A stretch of 64,000 bases of DNA from Pseudoponticoccus marisrubri (GTDB lineage: Bacteria; Pseudomonadota; Alphaproteobacteria; Rhodobacterales; Rhodobacteraceae). The position numbers and the translations under genes are program-made. Shown here in pieces: positions 1 through 6,426 of this stretch. The notes under the pieces are model-generated. The model was not told where the DNA came from. It saw only the letters and a program-made list of their open reading frames with translations, and ran no database searches. Numbering within the stretch: position 1 is the stretch's first letter; each line of letters starts with the position of its first letter. The DNA lies in NCBI RefSeq assembly GCF_001482405.1, contig NZ_LPXO01000006.1:186001-250000 (forward strand), written 5' to 3'.

Positions 1-882
1 GTCGATGCCGCGCCCCGCGGCCTTCTGACCCTGCACCCAGGCGATCGCCTCCTGCCCCATGCCGTCGGGCGCAAAAAGCGTGCCCGAGGTATCCGACAGC
101 GTCTGCACGCAGGCGCGCTGCTGCACGGCCTTCTCGGCCGCATGGCTGGCCACGTTGCCCTTGCCGGAGATGGCGATCCGCTTGCCGGCTAGATCCTCGC
201 CCTGCTCGGCCAACATGCGCTCGACGAAATAGATCAGCCCGTAGCCCGTGGCCTCGACCCGCATGGCCGAGCCGCCATAGCTCAGCCCCTTGCCGGTCAG
301 CGCGCCCTGATAGGCGCCCGCCAGCTGCCGGTAGGCGCCGAAGAGCCAGCCGATCTCTTTCGTGCCCACGTTGATGTCGCCGGCCGGCACGTCCTTGTCG
401 GGGCCGATATGCGGGGCCAGCGCGCGCATCAGCGCATGGCAAAAACGCATGATCTCGGCATCGCTGCGCCCCTTGGGATCGAAATCCGCACCGCCCTTGG
501 CGCCGCCCAGCGGCAAACCGGTCAGCGCATTCTTGAAACATTGCTCGAAAGCGAGAAACTTCAGCGTGTCCAGATCCACCGCCGGGTGAAAGCGCAGACC
601 GCCCTTGTAGGGCCCGATCGCGTTCGAAGCCTGTACCCGCCAAGCGCGGTTGATCTGCACCTTGCCGTCGTCATCCTCCCACGTGATGCGGAAAGACAGG
701 ATGCGGTCGGGCTCGACCAGCCGTGCCAGAACCCGCGCGGCGGCAAAGCTTGGGTCGTTCTTTTCCACGGTCAGCACGTGGCGCGCGACCTCTTCGACGG
801 CCTGCAGGAACAGCGTCTCGCCCTTCGTGCAATGGCCCATTTCGGTCATGAAGCTTTCGACCAGCGCGTCGCGTCTGTCCAT
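1..882 (-). CDS. gdhA: NADP-type glutamate dehydrogenase, 5' part (runs off the window)
   Basis: Catalyses reversible amination of 2-oxoglutarate to glutamate in the cytosol, linking nitrogen assimilation to central carbon. The 294 visible residues cover the substrate domain and the beginning of the nucleotide-binding domain. The Glu/Leu/Phe/Val dehydrogenase signature with the catalytic lysine is visible (LPLGGAKGG, about residues 123-131), followed by DFDPKG, and the Rossmann-fold entry GKRIAISGKGNVASH lies near residue 235. The order matches hexameric class I enzymes of about 450 residues, so roughly the last third is missing. The ATG at 882 has an AGGAG box 5 nt upstream; an in-frame ATG at 897 is possible but would lack such a site. 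Transcribed leftward, away from the DUF1328 gene region. Confidence 0.95.
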   Translation of the reverse strand, partial: MDRRDALVESFMTEMGHCTKGETLFLQAVEEVARHVLTVEKNDPSFAAARVLARLVEPDRILSFRITWEDDDGKVQINRAWRVQASNAIGPYKGGLRFHPAVDLDTLKFLAFEQCFKNALTGLPLGGAKGGADFDPKGRSDAEIMRFCHALMRALAPHIGPDKDVPAGDINVGTKEIGWLFGAYRQLAGAYQGALTGKGLSYGGSAMRVEATGYGLIYFVERMLAEQGEDLAGKRIAISGKGNVASHAAEKAVQQRACVQTLSDTSGTLFAPDGMGQEAIAWVQGQKAAGRGID

Positions 883-933
883 GGTGTCTCCTGTCATGTT
901 CAGCTGCGCGACATAGCGCGCCGGGGCGCGCCG

Positions 934-1101
934 TCAGGTCCGGTCGCGGGTCAGGCGCACGATCAGCGCGACCACGAAGAGCGCGAGAAACAGAAAGAAC
1001 AGGATCTGCGCGATCCCGGCCGACGCCGTTGCGATGCCCCCGAACCCGAACAGCCCGGCGATCAGCGCAACGGCCAGAAACATCAGTGCCCAGTACAGCA
1101 T
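934..1101 (-). CDS. DUF1328 small membrane protein
   Basis: A 55-residue, almost entirely hydrophobic protein ([20 protein letters not shown] at the start) with two predicted membrane helices and a short basic tail, RLTRDRT. Length and the [19 protein letters not shown] pattern fit the DUF1328 (YtjA-like) family, inner-membrane proteins of unknown function often induced by stress. The start at 1101 is chosen because AAGGAGG sits at ideal spacing before this ATG; longer upstream starts would add non-hydrophobic residues. A perfect EcfG-type promoter (1138-1162) lies about 35 nt upstream, implying control by the general stress sigma factor. Confidence 0.88.
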   Translation of the reverse strand: MLYWALMFLAVALIAGLFGFGGIATASAGIAQILFFLFLALFVVALIVRLTRDRT

Positions 1102-1137
1102 GACCGCCTCCTTGCGTTGCATGCGATTACCGCAGTC

Positions 1138-1162
1138 AACGAGGTGCGGAACCGGAAGTTCC
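1138..1162 (-). promoter_or_regulatory. EcfG-type general stress promoter for the DUF1328 gene
   Basis: On the minus strand the sequence reads GGAAC, exactly 16 nt, then CGTT. This is the consensus recognised by the alphaproteobacterial general stress sigma factor EcfG/SigT. It ends about 37 nt before the DUF1328 start codon, leaving a short leader with a strong Shine-Dalgarno. The match is read directly from the sequence; the sigma-factor assignment is inference from the consensus. Confidence 0.75.
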
Positions 1163-1166
1163 GTCG

Positions 1167-1192
1167 GGAACAATCGGTCGCAGGTCCGTGTT
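1167..1192 (+). promoter_or_regulatory. Possible EcfG-type promoter for the DUF883-like gene
   Basis: GGAAC followed after 17 nt by TGTT, one base off the GGAAC-N16/17-CGTT consensus, ends 28 nt before the ATG at 1221. Paired with the perfect divergent site at 1138-1162, it would make this intergenic region a bidirectional stress promoter. Weaker evidence than the partner site. Confidence 0.4.
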
Positions 1193-1220
1193 TGTCGGGT
1201 GACAATCAAGGAGGTATCCC

Positions 1221-1523
1221 ATGTCCAATGCGGAACTGAGCAAGACCGACTCGATGGAAAAGGACGCCCCGCGCCAGCCCGGCCGGGTCGGGGCGCTGCG
1301 CGACAAGGCGTCGGACACCTACGAGGCGGCCAGCGAGCGCGTGCGCGAAAGCGCCGGGCAGACCCGCGATGCCGCTGCCGACCAGGTGGATTACGGCCGC
1401 GTGCTGGCCGCCGAGGCGCATGACGACCTGTCGCGCATCGTGCAGCGCAACCCTGTCATGGCGCTCGCCGGCGCCGCGGGTCTGGGCGTGCTGATCGGGC
1501 TGGCCATCAAGCAGAAGGCCTGA
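1221..1523 (+). CDS. DUF883/ElaB-YqjD-like membrane-anchored protein
   Basis: A 100-residue protein with a hydrophilic, alanine/arginine/glutamate-rich helical body (residues about 20-75, likely coiled coil) and one C-terminal glycine-rich membrane helix, [19 protein letters not shown], followed by KQKA. This matches the ElaB/YqjD/DUF883 family, inner-membrane proteins that bind ribosomes in stationary-phase E. coli; the ribosome role here is only an analogy. The ATG has a near-perfect AAGGAGG 6 nt upstream. A possible EcfG promoter lies just upstream and the divergent neighbour is another small stress-type membrane protein. Confidence 0.8.
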   Translation: MSNAELSKTDSMEKDAPRQPGRVGALRDKASDTYEAASERVRESAGQTRDAAADQVDYGRVLAAEAHDDLSRIVQRNPVMALAGAAGLGVLIGLAIKQKA

Positions 1524-1536
1524 GCGCGCCTTGGGA

Positions 1537-1917
1537 TCAGAATCCCAGCGCGTTCAGCACCTGGTTGACCGCCCGGTCGGTGAACGGCCTCTGGAGGGTC
1601 GCGATCCCGCGGCCCTCTTCGCCGCGGCTGTCACGCACGCGGAGCAGGCCGACACCGGATCTCACGGCCTGCGCCTCGCAGGCGTCAGCGCCCGGCAGGG
1701 ACGCATCCGCCGCGATGATCGCAAGATCGATTTGGGGCTGCATGGCCTTCAATTCGTCGATCATCTCTTCCGGCGATCTGACGAGGTCGATCCGCCGGAA
1801 ACCGCGCCGCTGCAGCGCGTCACGCAAATCCTCTGCTTCCAACATGTTGTGAGACAATAGCACGGCCCGTGTGCTGGCCCGCGCCGGTGTCGCGAAATCT
1901 ATGGTCGTCGTTGTCAT
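1537..1917 (-). CDS. Receiver-like (CheY-fold) single-domain protein
   Basis: A 126-residue protein resembling a stand-alone response-regulator receiver. The phospho-acceptor aspartate is recognisable as D71 in the motif IIAADASLPG, and the usual KPF near the end appears as R110-P111-F112. The acidic pair normally following the first strand is missing (LLSHNMLEAEDL), so metal-dependent phosphorylation may be impaired. There is no output domain. The ATG at 1917 gives a compact domain but has no clear Shine-Dalgarno. It is divergent from the Crp/Fnr gene at 1981, with 63 nt between them, so a regulatory link is plausible but unproven. Confidence 0.65.
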   Translation of the reverse strand: MTTTTIDFATPARASTRAVLLSHNMLEAEDLRDALQRRGFRRIDLVRSPEEMIDELKAMQPQIDLAIIAADASLPGADACEAQAVRSGVGLLRVRDSRGEEGRGIATLQRPFTDRAVNQVLNALGF

Positions 1918-1980
1918 GGGGCAGTGAGTGTCACGAATCGGATCCGCCTGCATTAAACCAAGACATAGGACACGCCCAGA

Positions 1981-2709
1981 ATGAAAATCGATTGCGCCAC
2001 GTGCCCCCTGCGCCAGCTGGAGTTGTTCCTGCCCATGTCGTCCAAGGAAGTGGCGTTCATGAAACGGTTCAAGACCGGCGAGTTCGCGGCGCAGCCCGGC
2101 ACCGAGATCCTGGCCGAGGACGCATCCTCCAGCCAGCTCTTCACCGTGCTGTCGGGAATGGGGCTGCGCTCCAAGACGCTGCCCAACGGGCGACGGCAGG
2201 TGGTGGGCTTCGTGCTGCCCGGCGATTTCGTGGGACTGCAATCGGGCGTGATGGACGCGATGCGCCACTCGGTCGAGGCGACGACGCGCATGGTGCTCTG
2301 CGTCTTCAACCGCTCAGACCTGTGGCAGCTGTTCGAGCAGCAGCCGGAGCGCGCCTTCGACCTGACCTACCTGGCGGCCAGTGAAGAGCATTTGCTGGGC
2401 GAGGCCCTGCAGGCGCTGGGGCAGATGACTGCCGAGGAAAAGATTTCATGGGCGCTTGGCAAGCTCTACATGCGGCTCAGCGCGCTTGGCCAATGCCGCG
2501 AGAACGCGGTCCCCCTGCCCTACAAGCAGCAGGACCTGGCCGATGCGCTGGGCCTGTCACTGGTGCACACAAACAAGACGCTCGCCAAGCTGCGCGAGAA
2601 GCAGATCGCCAGCTGGTCCGGCGGGACGCTGATCGTGCATGATCGCGATGAGCTTTATGCGATGGGCCATCTCGACCGGCAGCATGCGCGCCCCCGGCCG
2701 TTGATCTGA
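1981..2709 (+). CDS. Crp/Fnr family transcriptional regulator
   Basis: 242 residues: an N-terminal CxxC (C5, C8), a cyclic-nucleotide-type beta-roll at about residues 25-115, a dimerisation helix, and a C-terminal winged helix-turn-helix (about 180-222, with QDLADALGLSLVHTNKTLAK as recognition region). Classical FNR needs three clustered N-terminal cysteines plus one internal; here only C5 and C8 are clustered, with C107 and C172 further on, so an FNR-type 4Fe-4S cluster is not assured. The DNA-recognition helix also differs from FNR's E-SR pattern. More likely a non-FNR branch responding to another signal. Divergent from a receiver-like gene. Confidence 0.88.
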   Translation: MKIDCATCPLRQLELFLPMSSKEVAFMKRFKTGEFAAQPGTEILAEDASSSQLFTVLSGMGLRSKTLPNGRRQVVGFVLPGDFVGLQSGVMDAMRHSVEATTRMVLCVFNRSDLWQLFEQQPERAFDLTYLAASEEHLLGEALQALGQMTAEEKISWALGKLYMRLSALGQCRENAVPLPYKQQDLADALGLSLVHTNKTLAKLREKQIASWSGGTLIVHDRDELYAMGHLDRQHARPRPLI

Positions 2710-2710
2710 T

Positions 2711-2896
2711 CTATGACTTGGCGCGCGGTCCGAACAGCAGCCAGGCGATGAAGCCCAGAAGCGGCAGAAGCACGACGAACAGGCACCAGAGTACCTTCTT
2801 GCCGGTACTGGCGCGCGACCCCACGATCGAGACCAGCGCCCAGATATCCAGAACCAGCAGGATGAAGCCGCCGATCCCGGTGATTTCCAAGCTCAT
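2711..2896 (-). CDS. PLDc_N domain small membrane protein
   Basis: A 61-residue protein with two membrane helices: an N-terminal segment (GIGGFILLVLDIWALVSIV) and a second (LWCLFVVLLPLLGFIAWLLF) ending in GPRAKS. The W.LFVVLLPLLGFIAWLLFGPR pattern is that of the PLDc_N (phospholipase D N-terminal) family, in which the small membrane module occurs alone without any phospholipase domain. Strong GGGAGA ribosome-binding site. It follows the Rho_N gene by 39 nt on the same strand and may share its EcfG promoter. No enzymatic function is implied. Confidence 0.82.
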   Translation of the reverse strand: MSLEITGIGGFILLVLDIWALVSIVGSRASTGKKVLWCLFVVLLPLLGFIAWLLFGPRAKS

Positions 2897-2935
2897 GTTG
2901 CGTCTCCCTGCGTTGCTGCCACGGTCCCGCCCGGT

Positions 2936-3211
2936 CTAGTCCGCATCGCGCTGGTCCCGCAAGGCATCGATGAGCTCGTCCTTGGTCATGTCCGAGCGCC
3001 CCTCGATCTCGAGCTCCTGCGCGCGGTCATAGAGTTCATCCTTGGTCCAGTCCTCGTAGGGTGGCGCCTTGCCGCCCTTCTTCGACGGGTTCTGGCTGGA
3101 ATTGGCCTGCGCATTGGCGATCCGCGCCGCGGCGCCCTTGGAATAGCCATCCTCGCGCAGCGACTCGTAGGTCTCTTCATCCTTGATGCTGGGCCGATCG
3201 TTCCTGGCCAT
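2936..3211 (-). CDS. Rho termination factor N-terminal (SAP-like) domain protein
   Basis: A 91-residue, highly charged soluble protein. The first half carries a conserved SLREDGYSKGAAARIANAQA stretch and a lysine-rich linker (SKKGGK); the second half (about residues 50-88) contains a helix-extension-helix of the Rho_N/SAP type with two WTKDEL / MTKDEL segments, which in other proteins binds nucleic acid. Homologues are usually stress-induced small proteins of unknown role. A perfect GGAAC-N17-CGTT promoter lies upstream at 3246-3271, and the PLDc_N gene follows, so the two probably form a small general-stress operon. Confidence 0.8.
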   Translation of the reverse strand: MARNDRPSIKDEETYESLREDGYSKGAAARIANAQANSSQNPSKKGGKAPPYEDWTKDELYDRAQELEIEGRSDMTKDELIDALRDQRDAD

Positions 3212-3245
3212 GCTGCCCCCGTCTCCATCGTTTCATCGCAGCGAG

Positions 3246-3271
3246 AACGCGGATCGGGTGTCAGGGGTTCC
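3246..3271 (-). promoter_or_regulatory. EcfG-type general stress promoter for the Rho_N gene
   Basis: The minus strand reads GGAAC, 17 nt, CGTT, a perfect match to the alphaproteobacterial EcfG consensus, ending 35 nt before the start codon at 3211. Together with 1138-1162 it defines a small cluster of putative general-stress genes. The sigma assignment is by consensus only. Confidence 0.75.
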
Positions 3272-3273
3272 GT

Positions 3274-3313
3274 GCCTTCGGCGATGCCGGCGCGCGGGCA
3301 TCGGGCCGAAGGC
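3274..3313. repeat. Long bulged hairpin after the antiporter operon
   Basis: GCCTTCGG and CGATGCC pair with GGCATCG and CCGAAGGC around an 8-nt GC loop, giving a 15-bp stem with a 2-nt GG bulge. It lies 10 nt beyond the stop of the last antiporter gene (minus strand) and just upstream of the stress promoter for the next gene. There is no U-tract, so it may be a transcript-end stabiliser or a Rho-dependent stop region rather than an intrinsic terminator. Confidence 0.5.
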
Positions 3314-3322
3314 GACGCCCGA

Positions 3323-3691
3323 TCAGTCGCCGTCGCCGTAGACCGGCGGGTCCTCGTAGATCGACCAGCCGAAATCGCGGTCGGTTTCGGGAAGGTCGTC
3401 CTCTCTTTCGCGCAGCCGGACATGGACCTGCGCCATGAAATGGGCGGTGATCGGCGCGGTCAGGAAGAGGAAGAGCGTGATCATCACCTCGTGAAAGGAC
3501 ACCTGCCCCTTGACCAGAAGGAAATACAGCATCGAGGCGATCAGCACGCTGCCCACCCCCACGGTCGAAGCCTTGGTGGGCGCGTGCAGCCGCTGCATGC
3601 AGTCGCGCAGCTTGAGCAGCCCGTAGGAGCCGACCAGCCCGAAGATGCCGCCGATGACAAGGAAGGCCGAGATCACGATTTCTGCCAGCAT
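3323..3691 (-). CDS. mrpG: Monovalent cation/H+ antiporter subunit G
   Basis: Last gene of a six-gene Mrp/Mnh/Pha antiporter operon. The 122-residue protein has three membrane helices at about residues 4-22, 43-61 and 68-90, with the family motif GSYGLLKLRDCMQRLHAPTK between the first two. A hydrophilic acidic tail (REREDDLPETDRDFG) extends the usual length slightly. GAGGAGG lies before the ATG at 3691. Subunit G is essential for assembly of the multi-subunit complex in the inner membrane. The gene begins 10 nt after the stop of subunit F. Confidence 0.93.
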   Translation of the reverse strand: MLAEIVISAFLVIGGIFGLVGSYGLLKLRDCMQRLHAPTKASTVGVGSVLIASMLYFLLVKGQVSFHEVMITLFLFLTAPITAHFMAQVHVRLREREDDLPETDRDFGWSIYEDPPVYGDGD

Positions 3692-3701
3692 GGGGGCCTC
3701 C

Positions 3702-3971
3702 TCACTCGATGATGTCGCCGCGCAGGATGAAGCGGCAATAGGCGACGGTCGACACGAACCCCACCATGGCCACCAGCATCGAGGCTTCGAAATAGACCGC
3801 CGTTCCCTTCGAGATGCCGAACAGCACCAGCAGGGCGATGACATTGATCACCATCGTGTCCAGCGCAAGGATCCGGTCGGCCCGGCCCGGGCCCCGCACG
3901 ATGCGCCACAGGTTGAACAGAAGGCCCGCACCGAAACAGGTCAGGGCAAAGATCAGCGCGTATTCGATCAT
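3702..3971 (-). CDS. mrpF: Monovalent cation/H+ antiporter subunit F
   Basis: An 89-residue, three-helix membrane subunit with the family features RIVRGPGRADRILALDT after the first helix and an acidic residue in the following helix. The start overlaps the stop of subunit E by 4 nt (ATGA), so translation is coupled. The product is part of the inner-membrane Mrp complex that exchanges Na+ or K+ for protons; the transported ion cannot be told from sequence. Confidence 0.93.
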   Translation of the reverse strand: MIEYALIFALTCFGAGLLFNLWRIVRGPGRADRILALDTMVINVIALLVLFGISKGTAVYFEASMLVAMVGFVSTVAYCRFILRGDIIE

Positions 3972-4459
3972 TGGAAGATCTCCATCAGCCGTCGTTCATA
4001 GCGCGATTTGATCGTGTCCCGGATCTCTTCCGGGTCGTCGGTGTGCAGGCAATGGACCAGCAGGCTGCCGCCATCGGCCGAGAGCAGCGCGGTCAGCGTG
4101 CCCGGCGTCAGGGTGATCGTGCCGGCCAGCACGGTGATCGCCTCGGGCGAGGTCAGGTCCAGCGGGATGGTGACCCAGTGCGAGCGGATCTTGGCATTGG
4201 GCTTGAACAGCACGATGACCGCCACCTCGACATTGGCGACGATGATGTCCCAGACCACCACGGCCACGTAGTCCAGCGTGCGCCACGGGCGCTTCAGGCG
4301 CGGTCGACCGGGCCAGTAGGCCGAGGTCAGGATCGGCACGGCGATGCCGAGAAAGCCGCCCAGAAGCAGGTTGCCCAGCGTCACCTTGTTGACCAGCACG
4401 ATCCAGACGATGACCAGCGTCAGGCTCAGCAGCGGATGGGGGAAGATGCGTTTGACCAT
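3968..4459 (-). CDS. mrpE: Monovalent cation/H+ antiporter subunit E
   Basis: A 163-residue protein with N-terminal membrane helices (about 10-55) and a cytoplasmic C-terminal domain containing TITLTPGTLT, the hallmark of MrpE. The ATG at 4459 is chosen because GAGGAG stands 8 nt before it; the TTG at 4465 would place that box only 2 nt away. It begins 2 nt after the subunit D stop and overlaps subunit F. Required for complex assembly rather than ion translocation itself. Confidence 0.92.
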   Translation of the reverse strand: MVKRIFPHPLLSLTLVIVWIVLVNKVTLGNLLLGGFLGIAVPILTSAYWPGRPRLKRPWRTLDYVAVVVWDIIVANVEVAVIVLFKPNAKIRSHWVTIPLDLTSPEAITVLAGTITLTPGTLTALLSADGGSLLVHCLHTDDPEEIRDTIKSRYERRLMEIFQ

Positions 4460-4461
4460 GT

Positions 4462-6072
4462 TCAATGCTCCTCGCCCGCGTCATGCGCCGCGTCCGTGTC
4501 GCCATCCGCGGAAGGCTCGTCCAGCGGCGGGATCTCGGGCTCGGCCAGCACCGCCTCGATATAGGCGGAGGCATCGAAGAGCTCGGCCGCGGCGCCCTCG
4601 GCATAGCGGGTCATCGGCCCGGCAAAGACCGCGAGCCCGCCCAGGATGGCCAGCGCCATGATGCTGGGCGCCGCCTCGGCCACGCCGACGGGCTGCGGGC
4701 CGGCCACCTCGGTCACCGCCTCGGCAGTGTCGGGCGCAGGCGTGTCGGTCTGCGCGGTGGATTTCCAGAACAGCACGCTGCCCGCCCGGGCAAAACCCAC
4801 GATCGTCAGGAGCGAGCCGGCCAGGATCGCCGTCCAGGTCAGCGCGATCGTGTCGGGGTCGCGCAGCGTGTCCATCACCAGCAGCTTGCCGAGGAACCCG
4901 CTGAGCGGTGGCATGCCGGCCATGGCGATGGCCCCCCCGAAGAACAGCGCCGCGAACAGCCCGTTCTGCACGGTGGGCGCCTCGGCGCGCAGGAAGTCCG
5001 ACCCGCGGCGGGTCAGCACCAGATCGGCGACCAAGAAGAGCGCCGCGGCGGCAAAGGTCGAATGCACAAGGTAGTAGAGCGCGGCGGTCGTGGCCTCGGG
5101 GGTAAAGGCCGCGACGGCGACCATCAGCGTGCCCATGGACCCCACGACCGAGAAGGCCAGCAGGGAGGACAGGCGCCGTGCGCCCAGCACGCCGAAGGCC
5201 CCCAGCGCGATGGTCACGATGGCCGCGGGGTAGAGCCAGGTGGAGACCAGCCCCTCGGTCGCGCCGGTGCCCGGCCCGAAGACGGTGGTGTGGATGCGCA
5301 GGATCGCGTAGGCGCCCACCTTGGTCATGATGGCAAACAGCGCGGCCACGGGCGCCGGCGCGTTGGCATAGGTCGCCGGCAGCCAGAAATGCACCGGGAA
5401 GAGCGCGGCCTTGATGGCAAAGACCACCAGAAGCAGGATCGCGGCGACACGGATCAGCGCGGTCTCGCCCGGGTCCATGGCCTGCACCTTCACCGCCAGG
5501 TCGCCGATGTTCAGCGTGCCGGTCGTGGCGTAAAGCGTGCCGAGCGCGAAAAGGAACAGGGTCGAGCCGGCAAGGTTCATCACCACGTATTGCAGGCCGG
5601 CCTGCAGCCGCACCTTGCCGCCCGAGTGGATCATCAGCCCGTAGGAGGCAATCAGCAGCACTTCGAAGAAGACGAACAGGTTGAACGCGTCGCCGGTCAG
5701 GAAGGCGCCGCAGATCCCCATCAGCTGGAACTGGAACAGCGCGTGGAAATGCCGCCCGCGATTGTCCCAGCCGGTGGCGATGGCGTGCCACAGCACCAGC
5801 AGGGCCAGCACCGCGGTCAGCAGCACCATCATCGCCGAAAGCCGGTCCAGCACGAGAACGATGCCGAAGGGCGCGGGCCAGTTGCCCAGGTTGTAGACCT
5901 GCACCCCGCCATCGGCGGCCAGCACGGCCAGCCCCAGCGCGATAGCGGCCAGCGCCACCGTGCCTGCGGCCGAGGCGACCCGCGCCAGCGAGATGTCGTG
6001 GCGCATGACGAAGGCGATGATCGGGGCCAGGAGCGCCGGCAGCACGACCGGCGCGATGATCCAGTGGTTCAT
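4462..6072 (-). CDS. mrpD: Monovalent cation/H+ antiporter subunit D
   Basis: A 536-residue protein with about 14 membrane helices, homologous to the proton-pumping subunits of respiratory complex I (NuoM/NuoN). The Proton_antipo_M core runs from about residue 125 to 410 and includes KAALFPVHFWLPATYANAPA, which carries the conserved lysine and histidine of the channel. The C-terminus (after residue about 430) is variable and acidic. The ATG at 6072 overlaps the subunit C stop by 4 nt. One of the two ion-translocating subunits of the complex. Confidence 0.95.
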   Translation of the reverse strand: MNHWIIAPVVLPALLAPIIAFVMRHDISLARVASAAGTVALAAIALGLAVLAADGGVQVYNLGNWPAPFGIVLVLDRLSAMMVLLTAVLALLVLWHAIATGWDNRGRHFHALFQFQLMGICGAFLTGDAFNLFVFFEVLLIASYGLMIHSGGKVRLQAGLQYVVMNLAGSTLFLFALGTLYATTGTLNIGDLAVKVQAMDPGETALIRVAAILLLVVFAIKAALFPVHFWLPATYANAPAPVAALFAIMTKVGAYAILRIHTTVFGPGTGATEGLVSTWLYPAAIVTIALGAFGVLGARRLSSLLAFSVVGSMGTLMVAVAAFTPEATTAALYYLVHSTFAAAALFLVADLVLTRRGSDFLRAEAPTVQNGLFAALFFGGAIAMAGMPPLSGFLGKLLVMDTLRDPDTIALTWTAILAGSLLTIVGFARAGSVLFWKSTAQTDTPAPDTAEAVTEVAGPQPVGVAEAAPSIMALAILGGLAVFAGPMTRYAEGAAAELFDASAYIEAVLAEPEIPPLDEPSADGDTDAAHDAGEEH

Positions 6073-6425
6073 GCGCCGCTCTCCTTCTCGGCGGGATCCG
6101 GGCTCTCGACGTCGATGCTGTCGTCACCGGCCTCCAGGTAGGCGCCCAGCGCGAACATCACCAGCACCGCGGTCATCCCGAACGAGATCACGATGGCGGT
6201 CAGCACCAGCGCCTGCGGCAGCGGGTCGGTATAGCTGGCCTCGCCATAGGGGTTCAGGATCGGCGCGGCGTCGATCGCCAGCCGGCCGGTGGAGAACAGG
6301 AACAGGTTCACCGCGTAGGACAGCAGCGCCAGGCCCAGGATCACCGGGAAGGCGCGCAGGCGCAGGATCAGGTAGACCCCGGCGGCGGTCAGCGTACCGA
6401 CGGAGCTGGCCACAAGAATTTCCAT
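6069..6425 (-). CDS. mrpC: Monovalent cation/H+ antiporter subunit C
   Basis: A 118-residue NuoK-like subunit with three membrane helices and the motif PVILGLALLSYAVNLFLFS, followed by DPLPQALVLTAIVISFG, both typical of MrpC. The acidic C-terminal tail (ESPDPAEKESGA) is poorly conserved. It starts 1 nt after the stop of the fused AB gene and overlaps subunit D by 4 nt, consistent with stoichiometric, coupled synthesis. Confidence 0.95.
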   Translation of the reverse strand: MEILVASSVGTLTAAGVYLILRLRAFPVILGLALLSYAVNLFLFSTGRLAIDAAPILNPYGEASYTDPLPQALVLTAIVISFGMTAVLVMFALGAYLEAGDDSIDVESPDPAEKESGA

Positions 6426-6426
6426 G

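Noticed and set aside
4465-6141. Open frame of 558 codons on the plus strand
   Set aside because: It lies entirely opposite mrpD, has a His/Gln/Arg/Gly-rich composition with no domain signature, and is the usual antisense shadow of a high-GC gene.
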